Assembly (NCBI RefSeq): GCF_001591265.1 | Contig: NZ_BCUL01000004.1 | Span: forward strand, 101,455-165,454 | Length of the DNA stretch: 64,000 nt | Direction: 5' to 3' | From: Moraxella atlantae NBRC 14588 | Lineage (GTDB): Bacteria > Pseudomonadota > Gammaproteobacteria > Pseudomonadales > Moraxellaceae | Shown here: positions 46,790 through 59,794 of the stretch, piece by piece | Layout: every line of letters begins with the position of its first letter | Numbering within the stretch: position 1 is the first letter of the stretch | The notes under the pieces: model-generated | The model's database searches: none | What the model saw: only the letters and a program-made list of their open reading frames with translations | What the model was told of the DNA's origin: nothing | Made by a program: the position numbers and the translations under genes

Positions 46790-47128
46790 ACTGATGCATA
46801 AATTTTAAAAAATAATTCAAAAAAAATTTTACATATTTCAAAGTTATCCACAGAAGTTTTCGCCCTAATAATAAATTATAATATATATATTATTATTATT
46901 AGTGAGGCGTATTTCTGTGGATAAGTAACACATTTGTGTTATTAATCATTAACTTAGGGTGTTGATAACTCGGTGGAAAACGCGTTGATAAAATGTGTAA
47001 AAGTCGTTATAAAAAATTATCCACAAAGTTATACACCGACTTATCCACAGGTAGAAAATACCCAAAATTGGTTGTCAAATTTGGTAAATATGATAAAGTA
47101 TGCCGCGTCAATGTGGGGGCAAAAAATT
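46790..47128. other. chromosomal replication origin oriC
   Basis: Immediately upstream of dnaA. DnaA boxes: TTATCCACA 46844-46852, TGTGGATAA 46916-46924, TGTTGATAA 46960-46968, TTATCCACA 47017-47025, TTATACACC 47029-47037 and TTATCCACA 47041-47049. An AT-only stretch (about 46867-46900, TAATAATAAATTATAA and following) is the likely unwinding element. The gene order rpmH-oriC-dnaA supports the call. Confidence 0.88.
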
Positions 47129-48472
47129 ATGGTAAATTCCGTATGGCAACGCTGTGTGGAGGAATTAAAGTATTTAGTACCTGATAACATCTTTACGATG
47201 TGGATTCGTCCTTTATCGGCGTATCAGCAGGAGGATATTCTATATCTTACGGTACCTAACCAGTATTTTGCTACTTACATCGAAAAAAATTATCTGGCGC
47301 AAATTGAAAGTTTGGTTGCGCAATTTAGCATAGAAGCACCGCTTACTGTCAAAGTGACGATTGATAAGGCGCCTGATATGCCTGTTCGGCAAGTTGAGGC
47401 AGCCAGCGCAATGACAGAATCGACAGTAACAACCGAAACTAATAAGCGCAATCCACTACAAAACTTAGATTCAAGCTTAACGTTCGATCAGTTTGTTACT
47501 GGCAAAAATAACCAGCTGGCTTATAGTATTTGTAAGGAAACTGCGGCTAACTTGGGGGCAGCAAAAAACAATCCGCTATTTTTGTATGGCGCAACGGGTT
47601 TGGGTAAAACCCATTTGATGCAAGCGGTAGCGCATGAAATTGTTAAACAAAATAAAAGTTTTTACTATTTTACTTCGGATAAATTTGTCAATAAGCTGGT
47701 TAGTGCCATTCAACATAATCAGGTTGATGAGTTTAAACAAAAAATCAAGCAGGCAGATTTGCTGATCATTGATGATATTCATGTAATCGCTGGCAAAACC
47801 AAAAGTAGCGCAGAATTTTTACAGTTATTTAACGATTTTTTGCGAAAAAACAAACAGATTATTTTGGCGTCAAATCGCCACCCCAGTACGTTAAGTGAAT
47901 TTGACGAGCAAACCAAGTCGCGCTTTGCTTGGGGGTTATCGGTAGCTATTGAGCCTCCCGAGCTAGAAACCCGTGTGCAAATTTTACAGAAAAAAGCCAA
48001 AGTTAAAAACGTAGAACTGCCCAAAGATTGCGCAATTTTTATCGCCCAGCATGTGGTTGCCAATGTGCGTGAGCTTGAAGGAGCGTTAAATAAAGTGTTG
48101 GCAATGGCGCGGCTACTTAACCAGCCTGTTCATTTGGAGATGGTGCAAATCGCGTTAAAAGACGTGATTGCCATGCGCGTGCAGGCGGTAAGCATGGATA
48201 ACATCCGCAAAGTGGTGGCAGAATTTTATGATATTTCGGTCAAGGATTTGATGGGTAAAAAACGCACGCGACATATCGCGCGTCCTCGGCAAATGGCGAT
48301 GGCGTTGGCGCGTGAGCTAACCAACAACAGCTTTATTGAGATCGGGCAATCATTTGGCGGGCGTGACCATACCACGGTGATGCACGCGTGTGACAAGGTG
48401 CAAGAGTTGTGCGCCACTGATACCATGTTTGATAAAGACTATCGCTCATTGCGCTTGATGTTACAAACTTAA
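47129..48472 (+). CDS. dnaA: chromosomal replication initiator DnaA
   Basis: A 447-residue initiator. Domain I (VWQRCVEELKYLVPDNIFTMWIRPL), a variable linker, AAA+ domain III with Walker A GATGLGKTHLM and Walker B LLIIDDIHV, and domain IV with the DnaA-box-recognition signature GGRDHTTVMHACDKV. The frame is open to 46973, but that region carries DnaA boxes and translates to non-conserved sequence. ATG 47129 has a GGGGGC Shine-Dalgarno. Confidence 0.96.
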   Translation: MVNSVWQRCVEELKYLVPDNIFTMWIRPLSAYQQEDILYLTVPNQYFATYIEKNYLAQIESLVAQFSIEAPLTVKVTIDKAPDMPVRQVEAASAMTESTVTTETNKRNPLQNLDSSLTFDQFVTGKNNQLAYSICKETAANLGAAKNNPLFLYGATGLGKTHLMQAVAHEIVKQNKSFYYFTSDKFVNKLVSAIQHNQVDEFKQKIKQADLLIIDDIHVIAGKTKSSAEFLQLFNDFLRKNKQIILASNRHPSTLSEFDEQTKSRFAWGLSVAIEPPELETRVQILQKKAKVKNVELPKDCAIFIAQHVVANVRELEGALNKVLAMARLLNQPVHLEMVQIALKDVIAMRVQAVSMDNIRKVVAEFYDISVKDLMGKKRTRHIARPRQMAMALARELTNNSFIEIGQSFGGRDHTTVMHACDKVQELCATDTMFDKDYRSLRLMLQT

Positions 48473-48558
48473 TTGGCGATAATAGTACGTTATTTGTTAA
48501 TCGATGAGTCGTTAGACTTTTTTTCGCAAAATACCGCGTCACTCAACAGGGGCAAGAC

Positions 48559-49737
48559 ATGCAGCTGATCATCTCCCAAGCCATGCTTATGTATGCGGTG
48601 AATTTGATTTTTAAAGCCGCCGATAAACGCAATAGTCTTGCGATTTTGGCAAATCTAAAACTGGTTTTGTCTCCTGAGCGCTTGACATTATTAGCATCCG
48701 ATCTTGAGGTTGAGCTACAAGCAGAGGTGGCACTGCCTGCAGGGGCGTGCCAACAAGCAGGACAAATTACCGTACCTGCCAATAAGTTTAAGGAAATTAT
48801 CAAGCTGTTGCCTGAAGATGCGCAGGTATCAATTGATGTCACGGATAATAAGCAATGCCAAATTGTATTTGCTGATAGCCAGTTTCGCCTCAATACTTTG
48901 CCTGCAGAGGATTTTCCGCTGATTGGCGTGCCTGAAGCTGCAACGTCTGTGGTGTTGTCGCGCGAGACATTGCTGGATTTGCTTGATAAAACCCACTTTG
49001 CGATGGCGATACAAGACGCGCGATATTACCTAACAGGTATGTTGGTCGAGCTAAAAGACGGGGCACTGACTGCGGTGGCAACGGATGGTCACCGTTTGGC
49101 ATTGGCGCGTGCTGCCAATATGCAAACGTCTGCTGAAACATTAAGCGCAATTTTACCACGTAAGGCGGTGCTAGAATTGCAACGCTTGCTTGGCGAAATG
49201 CGCCGCAGCTCGCCGAATGTAGACAATGCTATCACGCTAAATATTGGGCGTGAATTTGTCCAAGTCATGTTGCCATTTGGGCAAAGTGAAGAAGCTGCAG
49301 ATAACACACGAGCGCCTGTGGTGGTCACATTTACCGCGCGCTTGATTGATGGTAAATTCCCCGATTATCGACGTGTTATTCCCACCAACACCGATAAAGT
49401 TGCACGATTTGGCCAAGAGGCACTTGCGAATATCTTGCGCCGTGTGTCTGTATTGAGTAATGAAAAATTGCGTGGTGTGGTGTTTGAGTTTGGTGACAGT
49501 GAGCGCGTGCGCATCCGCACCAGCAACGCCGAACACGATGAAGCCAGTGCAGTATTGCCGATTCGTTATCAAGGCGCGCCGATGGAGATTTCTTTTAATG
49601 TGGCGTATTTGCTTGATGTGCTCAACGTGTTACAAAGTGACATCGATATGCATATGCAGCAAGCCAATGGCTCGGTGTTGATCCGTCAAGTCAATGACAG
49701 TCAGCATGATTATGTTATCATGCCAATGCGTATTTAG
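48559..49737 (+). CDS. dnaN: DNA polymerase III beta sliding clamp
   Basis: A 392-residue clamp subunit with three repeats of the clamp fold and the conserved C-terminal YVIMPMR(I/L) end. The N-terminus is slightly extended with MQLIISQAMLMYAVN. It lies 86 bases behind dnaA in the standard order, with a CAGGGGCAAG Shine-Dalgarno. Confidence 0.96.
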   Translation: MQLIISQAMLMYAVNLIFKAADKRNSLAILANLKLVLSPERLTLLASDLEVELQAEVALPAGACQQAGQITVPANKFKEIIKLLPEDAQVSIDVTDNKQCQIVFADSQFRLNTLPAEDFPLIGVPEAATSVVLSRETLLDLLDKTHFAMAIQDARYYLTGMLVELKDGALTAVATDGHRLALARAANMQTSAETLSAILPRKAVLELQRLLGEMRRSSPNVDNAITLNIGREFVQVMLPFGQSEEAADNTRAPVVVTFTARLIDGKFPDYRRVIPTNTDKVARFGQEALANILRRVSVLSNEKLRGVVFEFGDSERVRIRTSNAEHDEASAVLPIRYQGAPMEISFNVAYLLDVLNVLQSDIDMHMQQANGSVLIRQVNDSQHDYVIMPMRI

Positions 49738-49817
49738 TGGGTCATTTTTTGTCTATTAAATTGCACTGGGTAATCAGTTGGATTGGGTAAACGGAAAAAC
49801 AATAGAGCAAGGATGCC

Positions 49818-51002
49818 GTGAATATCGTCCGTTTACACATTCATCATTTGCGTAGCATTCAGTATGCCGATATTAGCCCCAAAGTGTGTAATGTGTTTTT
49901 GGGTGATAATGGCAGCGGCAAAACAACAGTATTAGAGGCAATTTACCTACTGTCACGCGGTAAAAGCTTTCGCCATCATCAGCCCAAGTATTACATTACT
50001 CATGGGTCTAGCAGTACTGTTATTTTTGCCAAGCTTGTTTCTTCTACCCATAAGCTTTTCGCGCTTAGCCCAACGTATCAAAACATTGCTGTTCAAAAAT
50101 CACAAGACGCTACCACTGAGCTGCGCTTAGATGGGCAAACATTAGCCACCCAAAGCCCACTGACTCAGCTGTTGCCTACACTGCTACTTGAACCAGTAAG
50201 TTTGGTCGCGCTAGAGCAGGGCAGTCAAAGTCGCCGCGAACTGCTTGATTGGTTGGCGTTTCACGTGGAACAAAATTTTCATGGACAATGGTTGGCTTAC
50301 CAGCGTCTGCTCAGACAGCGCAACCAATTCCTAAAAACTTTGGCAGGGCAACGTCAGATCTCTGCCTTGCATCGACAAGAAATCACTGCGTGGGATAACC
50401 AACTTGCTGAATATGCCGAGCAGATCCATGCGTTGCGCCAAGATTTGCTGATGCGTTGGCAGCCATATTTTGCCGAACAGGTTGAGGTTTTTTTGCCGCA
50501 CTATGCCAAGCGGCTGCGTTTGCGTTATAGCGCAGGTTTTGATAGTAAGACAGGTTTGGCGACATTGCTTGCCGGGCGGCTTGATAGCGATATCACGCTG
50601 GGCTACACGCGTGTCGGTAGCCACCGTGCTGATATCCAAGTCATGCTTGAGCAGAATATCAGCGATGACACAGGACAAGTGCATACCCATAGCCTACCTG
50701 CGGTGGATATGCTGTCGCGTGGTGAACGTAAGCTGCTGATGATGGCGTTTCGACTGTCACAGTTACCGCTGCTGCAAGCGGTCGGTAAGGTGCCGTTGGT
50801 GTTGATTGATGATATCACCGCTGAGCTTGATGCGCATGCGCTTAATTTGCTTTTACATGGGCTTAAACAAGTGCAATGTCAATTATTTATCACCAGTTTA
50901 TCCACAAATATTGTGCCCGTATTGCGTGAAATTTGGGCGCAAGATCTAAGCGTATTTCATCTTGATCACGGCGTGGTCAGTGCAAGCTCTGATGATGGTT
51001 AA
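49818..51002 (+). CDS. recF: DNA replication/repair protein RecF
   Basis: A 394-residue SMC-like ATPase that loads RecA at gaps. It has a GTG start, Walker A GDNGSGKTTVLEA and the signature LSRGERKLLMMA, and a Walker B LVLIDDITAELD. It sits in the dnaA-dnaN-recF-gyrB order. Confidence 0.95.
   Translation: MNIVRLHIHHLRSIQYADISPKVCNVFLGDNGSGKTTVLEAIYLLSRGKSFRHHQPKYYITHGSSSTVIFAKLVSSTHKLFALSPTYQNIAVQKSQDATTELRLDGQTLATQSPLTQLLPTLLLEPVSLVALEQGSQSRRELLDWLAFHVEQNFHGQWLAYQRLLRQRNQFLKTLAGQRQISALHRQEITAWDNQLAEYAEQIHALRQDLLMRWQPYFAEQVEVFLPHYAKRLRLRYSAGFDSKTGLATLLAGRLDSDITLGYTRVGSHRADIQVMLEQNISDDTGQVHTHSLPAVDMLSRGERKLLMMAFRLSQLPLLQAVGKVPLVLIDDITAELDAHALNLLLHGLKQVQCQLFITSLSTNIVPVLREIWAQDLSVFHLDHGVVSASSDDG
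50257..50272. repeat. parS-like site 10 (inside recF)
   Basis: CGTTTCACGTGGAACA: two changes from parS, core intact. It is the only such site right of oriC. Confidence 0.65.
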
Positions 51003-51086
51003 ATCCTATCTATGACACACAACAATCCATCAAAATCTCTATCTAAAGCGAGGTCAAAGGATGATTTTTTTGCCAAAATTTGCTAA

Positions 51087-53735
<2,649 letters not shown>

Positions 53736-53768
53736 ACACGATATTGGCATAAATCGGTGACATAAACC

Positions 53769-54314
53769 GTGTTGGAACTGTTCTTACTGGCGATCGCCTT
53801 ATCGATGGATGCCTTTGCCGTGTCAATTGGCTTGGGTGCTAAGCACCGCAATCACACCGCGCGTACGGCAACATTGGCAGCGGTATATTTTGGTGCGTTT
53901 CAAGGTATTATGCCATTACTGGGCTATCTGGGTGGACGCACAATTTTAGGCTGGATTGAATCGACCGCGCCGTACATTGCCTGTGTGATTTTGCTGGCAC
54001 TGGGTGCAAAAATGCTGTACGAAGCCTTTGGCGATGATGATGTGGCCGATATGCCGCCGCGGATCAGCCACCAAGCTATGTTGCCGCTTGCTGTGGCGAC
54101 CAGTATCGATGCGATGGCGGCAGGGTTTACGCTCAATTTACTGCCTATTAATGCCTATAGTGCGTGCTTGTTGATAGCCACGGTGACAGCTGCGTTTAGC
54201 TTTGTTGGCGTATGGTTGGGCAAGCAATCGGGCACATGGCTTGAGAGCAAGGCAGAAATCTTTGGTGGGCTTGTGCTGATGGCGATCGGCATTAAAATGG
54301 TAGTGGGCGCGTGA
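53769..54314 (+). CDS. mntP: manganese efflux pump MntP
   Basis: A 181-residue membrane protein with six helices in two repeats: [13 protein letters not shown] and its mate [12 protein letters not shown], each with the conserved Asp. It exports Mn2+. A GTG start lies 33 bases after gyrB. There is no yybP-ykoY riboswitch upstream. Confidence 0.9.
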   Translation: MLELFLLAIALSMDAFAVSIGLGAKHRNHTARTATLAAVYFGAFQGIMPLLGYLGGRTILGWIESTAPYIACVILLALGAKMLYEAFGDDDVADMPPRISHQAMLPLAVATSIDAMAAGFTLNLLPINAYSACLLIATVTAAFSFVGVWLGKQSGTWLESKAEIFGGLVLMAIGIKMVVGA

Positions 54315-54378
54315 TACGCAGCATCAGTTGCATCAATCATTGCACAAGATTTTGGTAGCAAGCAAAAGGATAACCACG

Positions 54379-55956
54379 GTGACACAAGCAGCGATTAAGC
54401 AAGACCGTATTTTAATTTTGGATTTTGGCTCACAATACAGCCAGCTCATCGCGCGACGTGTGCGTGAAGCAGGTGTGTTTAGTGAGCTTTACCCCTATGA
54501 CATCGGCGTAGATAAAATCCGCGAATTTGGTGCCAAAGGCGTGATTTTGTCGGGCGGTCCTGAGAGTGTGTATTTGGACGACGCGCCTTTGATTGATGAT
54601 GCCGTGTTTGATTTGGGCGTGCCTGTGCTGGGTATTTGCTACGGCATGCAGGCGATGGCACAGCGCTTTGGCGGACAAATTGCTGCTAGTGCACAGCAGG
54701 AATTTGGCGCGGCGGTGATTGATAAAATTGCCGATGACGCGCTACTAGGTGAAATTGAGGACGCGCCCAACAAATTGTCTGTATGGATGAGCCACGGCGA
54801 TAAGGTCATTGCGCTGCCTGATGGTTTTGTGGCAACAGCCAGTACGCCAAGCTGCCCAATCGCGGCGATGGGGGATGATACGCGCCAATACTATGGCTTA
54901 CAATTTCACCCTGAAGTCACCCACACCCAACAAGGCGCGGCGATTATTTCACGCTTTGTGCATCAGATTTGCGGCTGTGCCAACGACTGGACGCCAACCA
55001 ATATCATCGACATGCAAGTTGAGGTGCTCAAGCAGCGCGTGGGCGACAAACAGGTTTTGCTTGGGCTATCAGGTGGCGTGGATAGCTCCGTGGTGGCGGC
55101 ATTGCTTCATAAGGCAATTGGCGATCAACTGATTTGTGTTTTTGTTGATAACGGTTTGCTGCGCTTACATGAAGGCGACCAAGTCATGCAAGTGTTTGCC
55201 GAAAATATGGGCGTTAAAGTCGTGCGCGTTGATGCAGAAGAGCGCTTTTTAACTGCATTGGCAGGCGTAAGTGACCCCGAAGCCAAGCGTAAAATCATCG
55301 GCAAAACCTTTATCGATGTATTTAGCGACGCTGCGCGTGAGTTATCCTCAGCAGGGCAGGGCATTGAGTTTTTGGCACAGGGCACGATTTACCCTGATGT
55401 CATCGAGTCGGCAAAAAGCCACCAAGGCAAAGCGCATGTCATTAAAAGTCACCACAACGTTGGCGGCTTGCCTGATGATTTGCAGTTTGAATTGGTCGAG
55501 CCATTGCGCGATTTGTTCAAAGATGAAGTGCGCAAGTTGGGCATTAGCTTAGGCCTACCAGAAAAAATGATTTATCGCCACCCATTCCCCGGTCCTGGCT
55601 TAGGCGTGCGTATTTTGGGTGAAGTCAAAAAACAATACGCTGATATCCTGCGCCAAGCCGATGCGATTTTTATGCAAGAGCTTGAAAACGCAGGCTGGTA
55701 TGACAAAACCGCGCAAGCATTCGCCGTGTTTCAGCCGATTAAATCCGTTGGTGTAGTTGGTGATGGGCGGCGCTATGCGTGGGTAATCGCGTTACGCGCG
55801 GTCGAAACGGTGGATTTTATGACCGCACGTTTTGCTCACTTACCGTATGAACTGATCGAAACGGTATCTAACCGTATTATGAATGAAATCAAAGACGTAT
55901 CACGCGTAACTTACGACGTATCAAGCAAACCGCCTGCAACGATTGAATGGGAATAA
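54379..55956 (+). CDS. guaA: GMP synthase (glutamine-hydrolysing)
   Basis: A 525-residue enzyme that aminates XMP to GMP. It has the class I glutaminase (GICYGMQ, FHPEV), the PP-loop [12 protein letters not shown] and the C-terminal dimer domain ending PPATIEWE. The GTG at 54379 gives the canonical 525 residues, with an AAAGGA upstream; an upstream ATG (54328) is in frame but non-conserved. Confidence 0.96.
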   Translation: MTQAAIKQDRILILDFGSQYSQLIARRVREAGVFSELYPYDIGVDKIREFGAKGVILSGGPESVYLDDAPLIDDAVFDLGVPVLGICYGMQAMAQRFGGQIAASAQQEFGAAVIDKIADDALLGEIEDAPNKLSVWMSHGDKVIALPDGFVATASTPSCPIAAMGDDTRQYYGLQFHPEVTHTQQGAAIISRFVHQICGCANDWTPTNIIDMQVEVLKQRVGDKQVLLGLSGGVDSSVVAALLHKAIGDQLICVFVDNGLLRLHEGDQVMQVFAENMGVKVVRVDAEERFLTALAGVSDPEAKRKIIGKTFIDVFSDAARELSSAGQGIEFLAQGTIYPDVIESAKSHQGKAHVIKSHHNVGGLPDDLQFELVEPLRDLFKDEVRKLGISLGLPEKMIYRHPFPGPGLGVRILGEVKKQYADILRQADAIFMQELENAGWYDKTAQAFAVFQPIKSVGVVGDGRRYAWVIALRAVETVDFMTARFAHLPYELIETVSNRIMNEIKDVSRVTYDVSSKPPATIEWE

Positions 55957-55978
55957 ATCGGCCAACATCTAGTAATGC

Positions 55979-56011
55979 AAAAAAGCACCTCGAAAAAAGG
56001 GTGCTTTTTTT
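55979..56011. terminator. bidirectional terminator between guaA and the CheX genes
   Basis: AAAAAAGCACC ... GGTGCTTTTTT: an 11-bp stem flanked by A and T runs, between convergent genes. Confidence 0.88.
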
Positions 56012-56041
56012 AGCCAAGTATTGGGGCACTTGGCTTAGGCA

Positions 56042-56488
56042 TTAGCTTAAACAAATCCCAATCAATGTTTTGTAACGATCCCATTTGACAGGGATGATAT
56101 ATGAGCGTTTGTTGGTAGGAAGATAAGTCTCACTGGGCACACCTTCAACCACAATCGGCGTTGAGATAATAAAATCTGAGCCAAACTCACGCCGCGCATT
56201 GCCCGACACGGTGTTAGCAATCTCACCGACCAAGTCTTTGAGTAGCTCCTCGGTGGTGGCAGGCTCGCCCATGTGTAGTAGAATATTGCGCAGCATGGGT
56301 GTCTCTGAGCTGACATACACGCAGCCTTCTAGCGGACCTGTGATGTTGATAATACCGCTATAGTCATAGGCAAGCGGCGTGGTGTTGTCGTTAAGATAAG
56401 GGGTATCAACCTCGACATCGTCAGAGCGAATCTGTTTAAAAAAATGCGCAACAGATTCAACAAAAACGTGCAATTTTTCGGCTTTCAT
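56042..56488 (-). CDS. CheX-type phosphatase, paralogue 1
   Basis: A 148-residue protein of the CheX/CheC-like phosphatase family with the catalytic ExxN motif in DLVGEIANTVSGNARREFG. CheX dephosphorylates CheY-P. It is last in the operon-like array and paralogous to the next gene (120-base gap). Its presence next to a CheY suggests that protein as substrate. Confidence 0.82.
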   Translation of the reverse strand: MKAEKLHVFVESVAHFFKQIRSDDVEVDTPYLNDNTTPLAYDYSGIINITGPLEGCVYVSSETPMLRNILLHMGEPATTEELLKDLVGEIANTVSGNARREFGSDFIISTPIVVEGVPSETYLPTNKRSYIIPVKWDRYKTLIGICLS

Positions 56489-56608
56489 GGCGGAGGCTCA
56501 CATCAGTTGCTTAATTCGGATAGGGTGGGCAAAACAACGCTAAGCTGGCGTTGAACTCCCACGCCAGCTTATGCTTGATAACCAACGATTTGATCAATTA
56601 GGCTATAT

Positions 56609-57070
56609 TTAGCCATTACCATTGAGGTAAATGCCGATAAAGGCTTGATGGTCATTCCATTTTAGCGGGATGATAAACGTGTGTTTGTCCTTGTCTTTGG
56701 GCAGCAAAACGGTTTCGGGCTGACCTTTGAACACAAACGGTACGGAGATATTAAATTCATCGCCAAACTTGCGCCGTGCGTTGCCTGAGATGGTGTTAGC
56801 AACCTCGCCAACCAAATCAACCAAGTTTTCTTCACTGTTGTCAGTCTCTTGGATGATTTGTAAGATTTTTAGTAGCATTGGTTTAGAGGCGGTAAAATAC
56901 ACCAAGCCTTTATTGTTGCCGCTGATACCGATCACGCCTGTATATTCTTCAAAAATCGGTGTTTGGTTTTCGTTAAGATACGGGGTATCCACGATGATAT
57001 CAGCATCATTCATTTGTTGAAAATAATTAATAACGCTGTCAATAAATACCTGAAAATCTTCTTCTATCAT
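56609..57070 (-). CDS. CheX-type phosphatase, paralogue 2
   Basis: A 153-residue CheX-family protein with ExxN in DLVGEVANTISGNARRKFG. Both paralogues keep VDTPYLN near residue 25. It begins 51 bases after the CheY stop. Two functional-looking CheX proteins beside one CheY is unusual. Confidence 0.82.
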   Translation of the reverse strand: MIEEDFQVFIDSVINYFQQMNDADIIVDTPYLNENQTPIFEEYTGVIGISGNNKGLVYFTASKPMLLKILQIIQETDNSEENLVDLVGEVANTISGNARRKFGDEFNISVPFVFKGQPETVLLPKDKDKHTFIIPLKWNDHQAFIGIYLNGNG

Positions 57071-57121
57071 GTCAATTTCTCACTAAATAATTTTGGCTGT
57101 CTATCAAATACGTTGTAATAA

Positions 57122-57484
57122 TCAATCACTGACCAATTCATCCAGCGCTTCGCCAAGCTCTTCTTCTGAAAATGGCTTGCACAAAAAACCACTCGCGCCC
57201 AATTCCAGTGCCTTGATGCCCGTCGCTTTATCTGATAAAGCCGAGACAACCAGAATTCTGACCTCTGGGTCAATAGCAACCAGTTTTTCGATACATTCTA
57301 AGCCGTCCATTTGAGGCATGGTCAAATCCATGGTGATGACTTGCGGACGGTAGAGGTCAAATTTGTCAAGCGCGTCTTGACCGTTGCTTGCTGTAGCAAC
57401 CAAGGTAAACTGATCTGCGTTATACACGCGCTGAATGCGGTTACGAATGATGTTTGAATCATCGACAATCATTAAGCGATACAT
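57122..57484 (-). CDS. single-domain response regulator (CheY-like)
   Basis: A 120-residue receiver with the acidic pair VDDS, the phospho-acceptor Asp in ITMDLTMPQMDG, the switch Ser/Thr in VVSALSDK and the Lys in CKPFSEEEL. There is no output domain. It lies 51 bases behind the CheA-like kinase gene. Confidence 0.9.
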   Translation of the reverse strand: MYRLMIVDDSNIIRNRIQRVYNADQFTLVATASNGQDALDKFDLYRPQVITMDLTMPQMDGLECIEKLVAIDPEVRILVVSALSDKATGIKALELGASGFLCKPFSEEELGEALDELVSD

Positions 57485-57535
57485 AAATTTTCTGCCTGTT
57501 GTGTATTGATTGATAAACTAAAGCCTAACGTCTAG

Positions 57536-59728
57536 CTATTGCACGGGATTTTTAGGGATTTTGACGGTCATACGCGTGTATTTGCCAGCTTGGCTATCAA
57601 CGTTGATTTGTCCATTCATTTGGTCAATGTGCGCCTGAATGATATCCATACCAACGCCGCGCCCTGCATCGTCATCGGCGTGTTCACGCGTGCTAAAACC
57701 TGATTTAAACAACAGGGTAGTCAAACGCTGTTCAGACCACTGCGCCAAGTCATTGGCATCATAGCCCATTTGCACCGCGCGTGCACGAATGGCATCAAAG
57801 TCCAAACCATTACCATCATCTTCAATCATCAGCTTGTAAGACTCAGACAGTTCAATCAAACTAAGATTAATCTTTCCAACCACTGGTTTACCGCGTGATT
57901 CACGAACTTTAGGCGTTTCAATACCATGTACCACTGCGTTACGTACCAGCTGAATGGTGATATCTTTGATCACAGCAGCGATGTCAGCAGGTGGTTGAAT
58001 GCTGTTAAACCCTGACGCTTTAAGCTGCACCTGTTTTTGTTGGCGCGTGGCAATATTGTCGGCAAATTGTTGATAAAATGCGTTCATACCACCATTGGCT
58101 GTATTGGCAGTGATTTGCGGCTTGATGGTATACACCTCGCTGGTGCCGCTGCTCGTTGGTGCTGCGCTGGTATCTGTAACAGGTGCAGCGTTTTGGTTGA
58201 TCCGCAAGCCTAAGCTTTCAATGGTATTAGATAGACTTAATAGTTCGTCTAGGTGAATCGTCAATGGCAAAAAGTCGTTACCACTAAGCTTATCTTTTGC
58301 CTGTAAGCCTTTGAGTTTTTCTTCAAAGTTATTGGCGATGTTGGTGAAGGTATGTAGGTTTAATGCCGACGCTTCACCTTTTAGACTGTGCATGATGCGA
58401 TACATCTGGGCAAGTTTATCGCGCAACGCGCCTTGGTCACTGCCAGGTGTTTTGAGAATATTGTTGATTTTGACGATATTTTGTTTGGTATTTTGGATAA
58501 ATTCGTTGATGATCGTGGGGCTAACGTTCAAAATTGTCGTGAGCATCTCGATTTGTAAGTCGTTTTGCGCGCGTTCTTCTTCTAGGCGTTGTTCTAGGCG
58601 CACTTGTTGGGTTACGTCTTGTACGTTGACCAAGATACGTGCGATGTTGTTTTGGTCATAAACGCGCGAAAATTTAAAATCAAGGTACTTGTTGGCGCCA
58701 CTGGTTTTGCCCTCGTCTTGCAACAGCACCTTTTTGAGAGGATTTAGGTCATCGATCAGCTTTTCTTTTACCCGTGGGTTGTATAGCTGCTTAACAAAAC
58801 CTTCAGTAACCTCCAAATCTTTGGCAGTCACCTTATTTTTAAGTAGTTGTGCCAAGTTTTCGCCAGCGATTTGGTCGGTGCCCATGATGTTGGTGAGCTG
58901 CGCTGAGTACTGGTTACCAATACTCAAATCTTTGTTTAACAGGAACAAGCCTGTGTTTACGTTTGCCATAATCTCGGCGGTTTCACGCTGTGCCGCCGCG
59001 GCTTGCGCATCAGCTTCACGCAAACGACGCACGAAGAAGAAGATAAAGATACCAAAGTAGGTTAAAATCGCACCAACACCCAGCAGCTGGATCAAACGAA
59101 TCAAGTTTGCTTCGTTTTGGGCGCGGTCGTATACAGTACCTGTCAAGGTGTTGAGCGTGTCGTTCATCACCAAGCTTGAGGTTTTGGCTTGATCGTTGGC
59201 GGCGTTGAGCGCAGGCGCAGCATCTACTTTAAGATCTTTGGCAACTTTTAGATAGTCATCAACCCGAGGGCGTAGCTGCTCCCATTGCTCACGGGTTTGT
59301 GCCAAGGCAGGGCGAATGGCTGGGTCAGTGATGGGGTCGATTTTTTGCGTTCTACCCATGCCAGTGGTCAGAACGCCACCTTTTTCAAGCGCGCCAAGAC
59401 TTTGATCAATCGATTGGCTACTATCTTGCAAACGCTTGATAACTGTACTCATGTGGGGTGAGGTAAAATCCTCACCATAGCTGTTTTGCAAGTCAAACAG
59501 ATCCTTGAGCACCGACTGGGCGTTGTTGGCAATGTTGTTGGTGGTGTTGATCAAGGTGGTGTTTTTTGCCAAGATGTTGGAGGTATAAAACGTAAACGCT
59601 AACAATGCACCAATCAATGACAAGAATAGCGTGATCGAGGCAATCAGCGAGCGATAACGTGAGCCATCATCGGCGGGCGCTTGCACCAATGGTTTGGTCA
59701 TAGACGGGGTCGTGCGCGGTAATTTCAT
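57536..59728 (-). CDS. membrane CheA-type histidine kinase without CheW domain
   Basis: A 730-residue protein. Two membrane helices (about residues 26-50 and 212-236) flank a roughly 160-residue periplasmic domain. A PAS-like region follows (about 252-360), a coiled coil, an HPt domain with the phosphorylatable His in MHSLKGEASALN, and a CheA-type HATPase with QLVRNAVVHGIETPKVRE, EDDGNGLD and GRGVGMDII. There is no P2 or CheW/P5 domain and no CheW in the window. The native start is the MKLPRT ATG; the frame opens 15 codons upstream. Confidence 0.85.
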   Translation of the reverse strand: MKLPRTTPSMTKPLVQAPADDGSRYRSLIASITLFLSLIGALLAFTFYTSNILAKNTTLINTTNNIANNAQSVLKDLFDLQNSYGEDFTSPHMSTVIKRLQDSSQSIDQSLGALEKGGVLTTGMGRTQKIDPITDPAIRPALAQTREQWEQLRPRVDDYLKVAKDLKVDAAPALNAANDQAKTSSLVMNDTLNTLTGTVYDRAQNEANLIRLIQLLGVGAILTYFGIFIFFFVRRLREADAQAAAAQRETAEIMANVNTGLFLLNKDLSIGNQYSAQLTNIMGTDQIAGENLAQLLKNKVTAKDLEVTEGFVKQLYNPRVKEKLIDDLNPLKKVLLQDEGKTSGANKYLDFKFSRVYDQNNIARILVNVQDVTQQVRLEQRLEEERAQNDLQIEMLTTILNVSPTIINEFIQNTKQNIVKINNILKTPGSDQGALRDKLAQMYRIMHSLKGEASALNLHTFTNIANNFEEKLKGLQAKDKLSGNDFLPLTIHLDELLSLSNTIESLGLRINQNAAPVTDTSAAPTSSGTSEVYTIKPQITANTANGGMNAFYQQFADNIATRQQKQVQLKASGFNSIQPPADIAAVIKDITIQLVRNAVVHGIETPKVRESRGKPVVGKINLSLIELSESYKLMIEDDGNGLDFDAIRARAVQMGYDANDLAQWSEQRLTTLLFKSGFSTREHADDDAGRGVGMDIIQAHIDQMNGQINVDSQAGKYTRMTVKIPKNPVQ

Positions 59729-59794
59729 GATAACGTACCCTAAAAAATGGTTGCAAATGGCGTGGTTTAGCAATGCAGCGGTAACAAATCGAGC

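Noticed and set aside
46973..47128. N-terminal extension of dnaA
   Set aside because: The region carries three DnaA boxes and encodes sequence unlike DnaA domain I; ATG 47129 fits the family.
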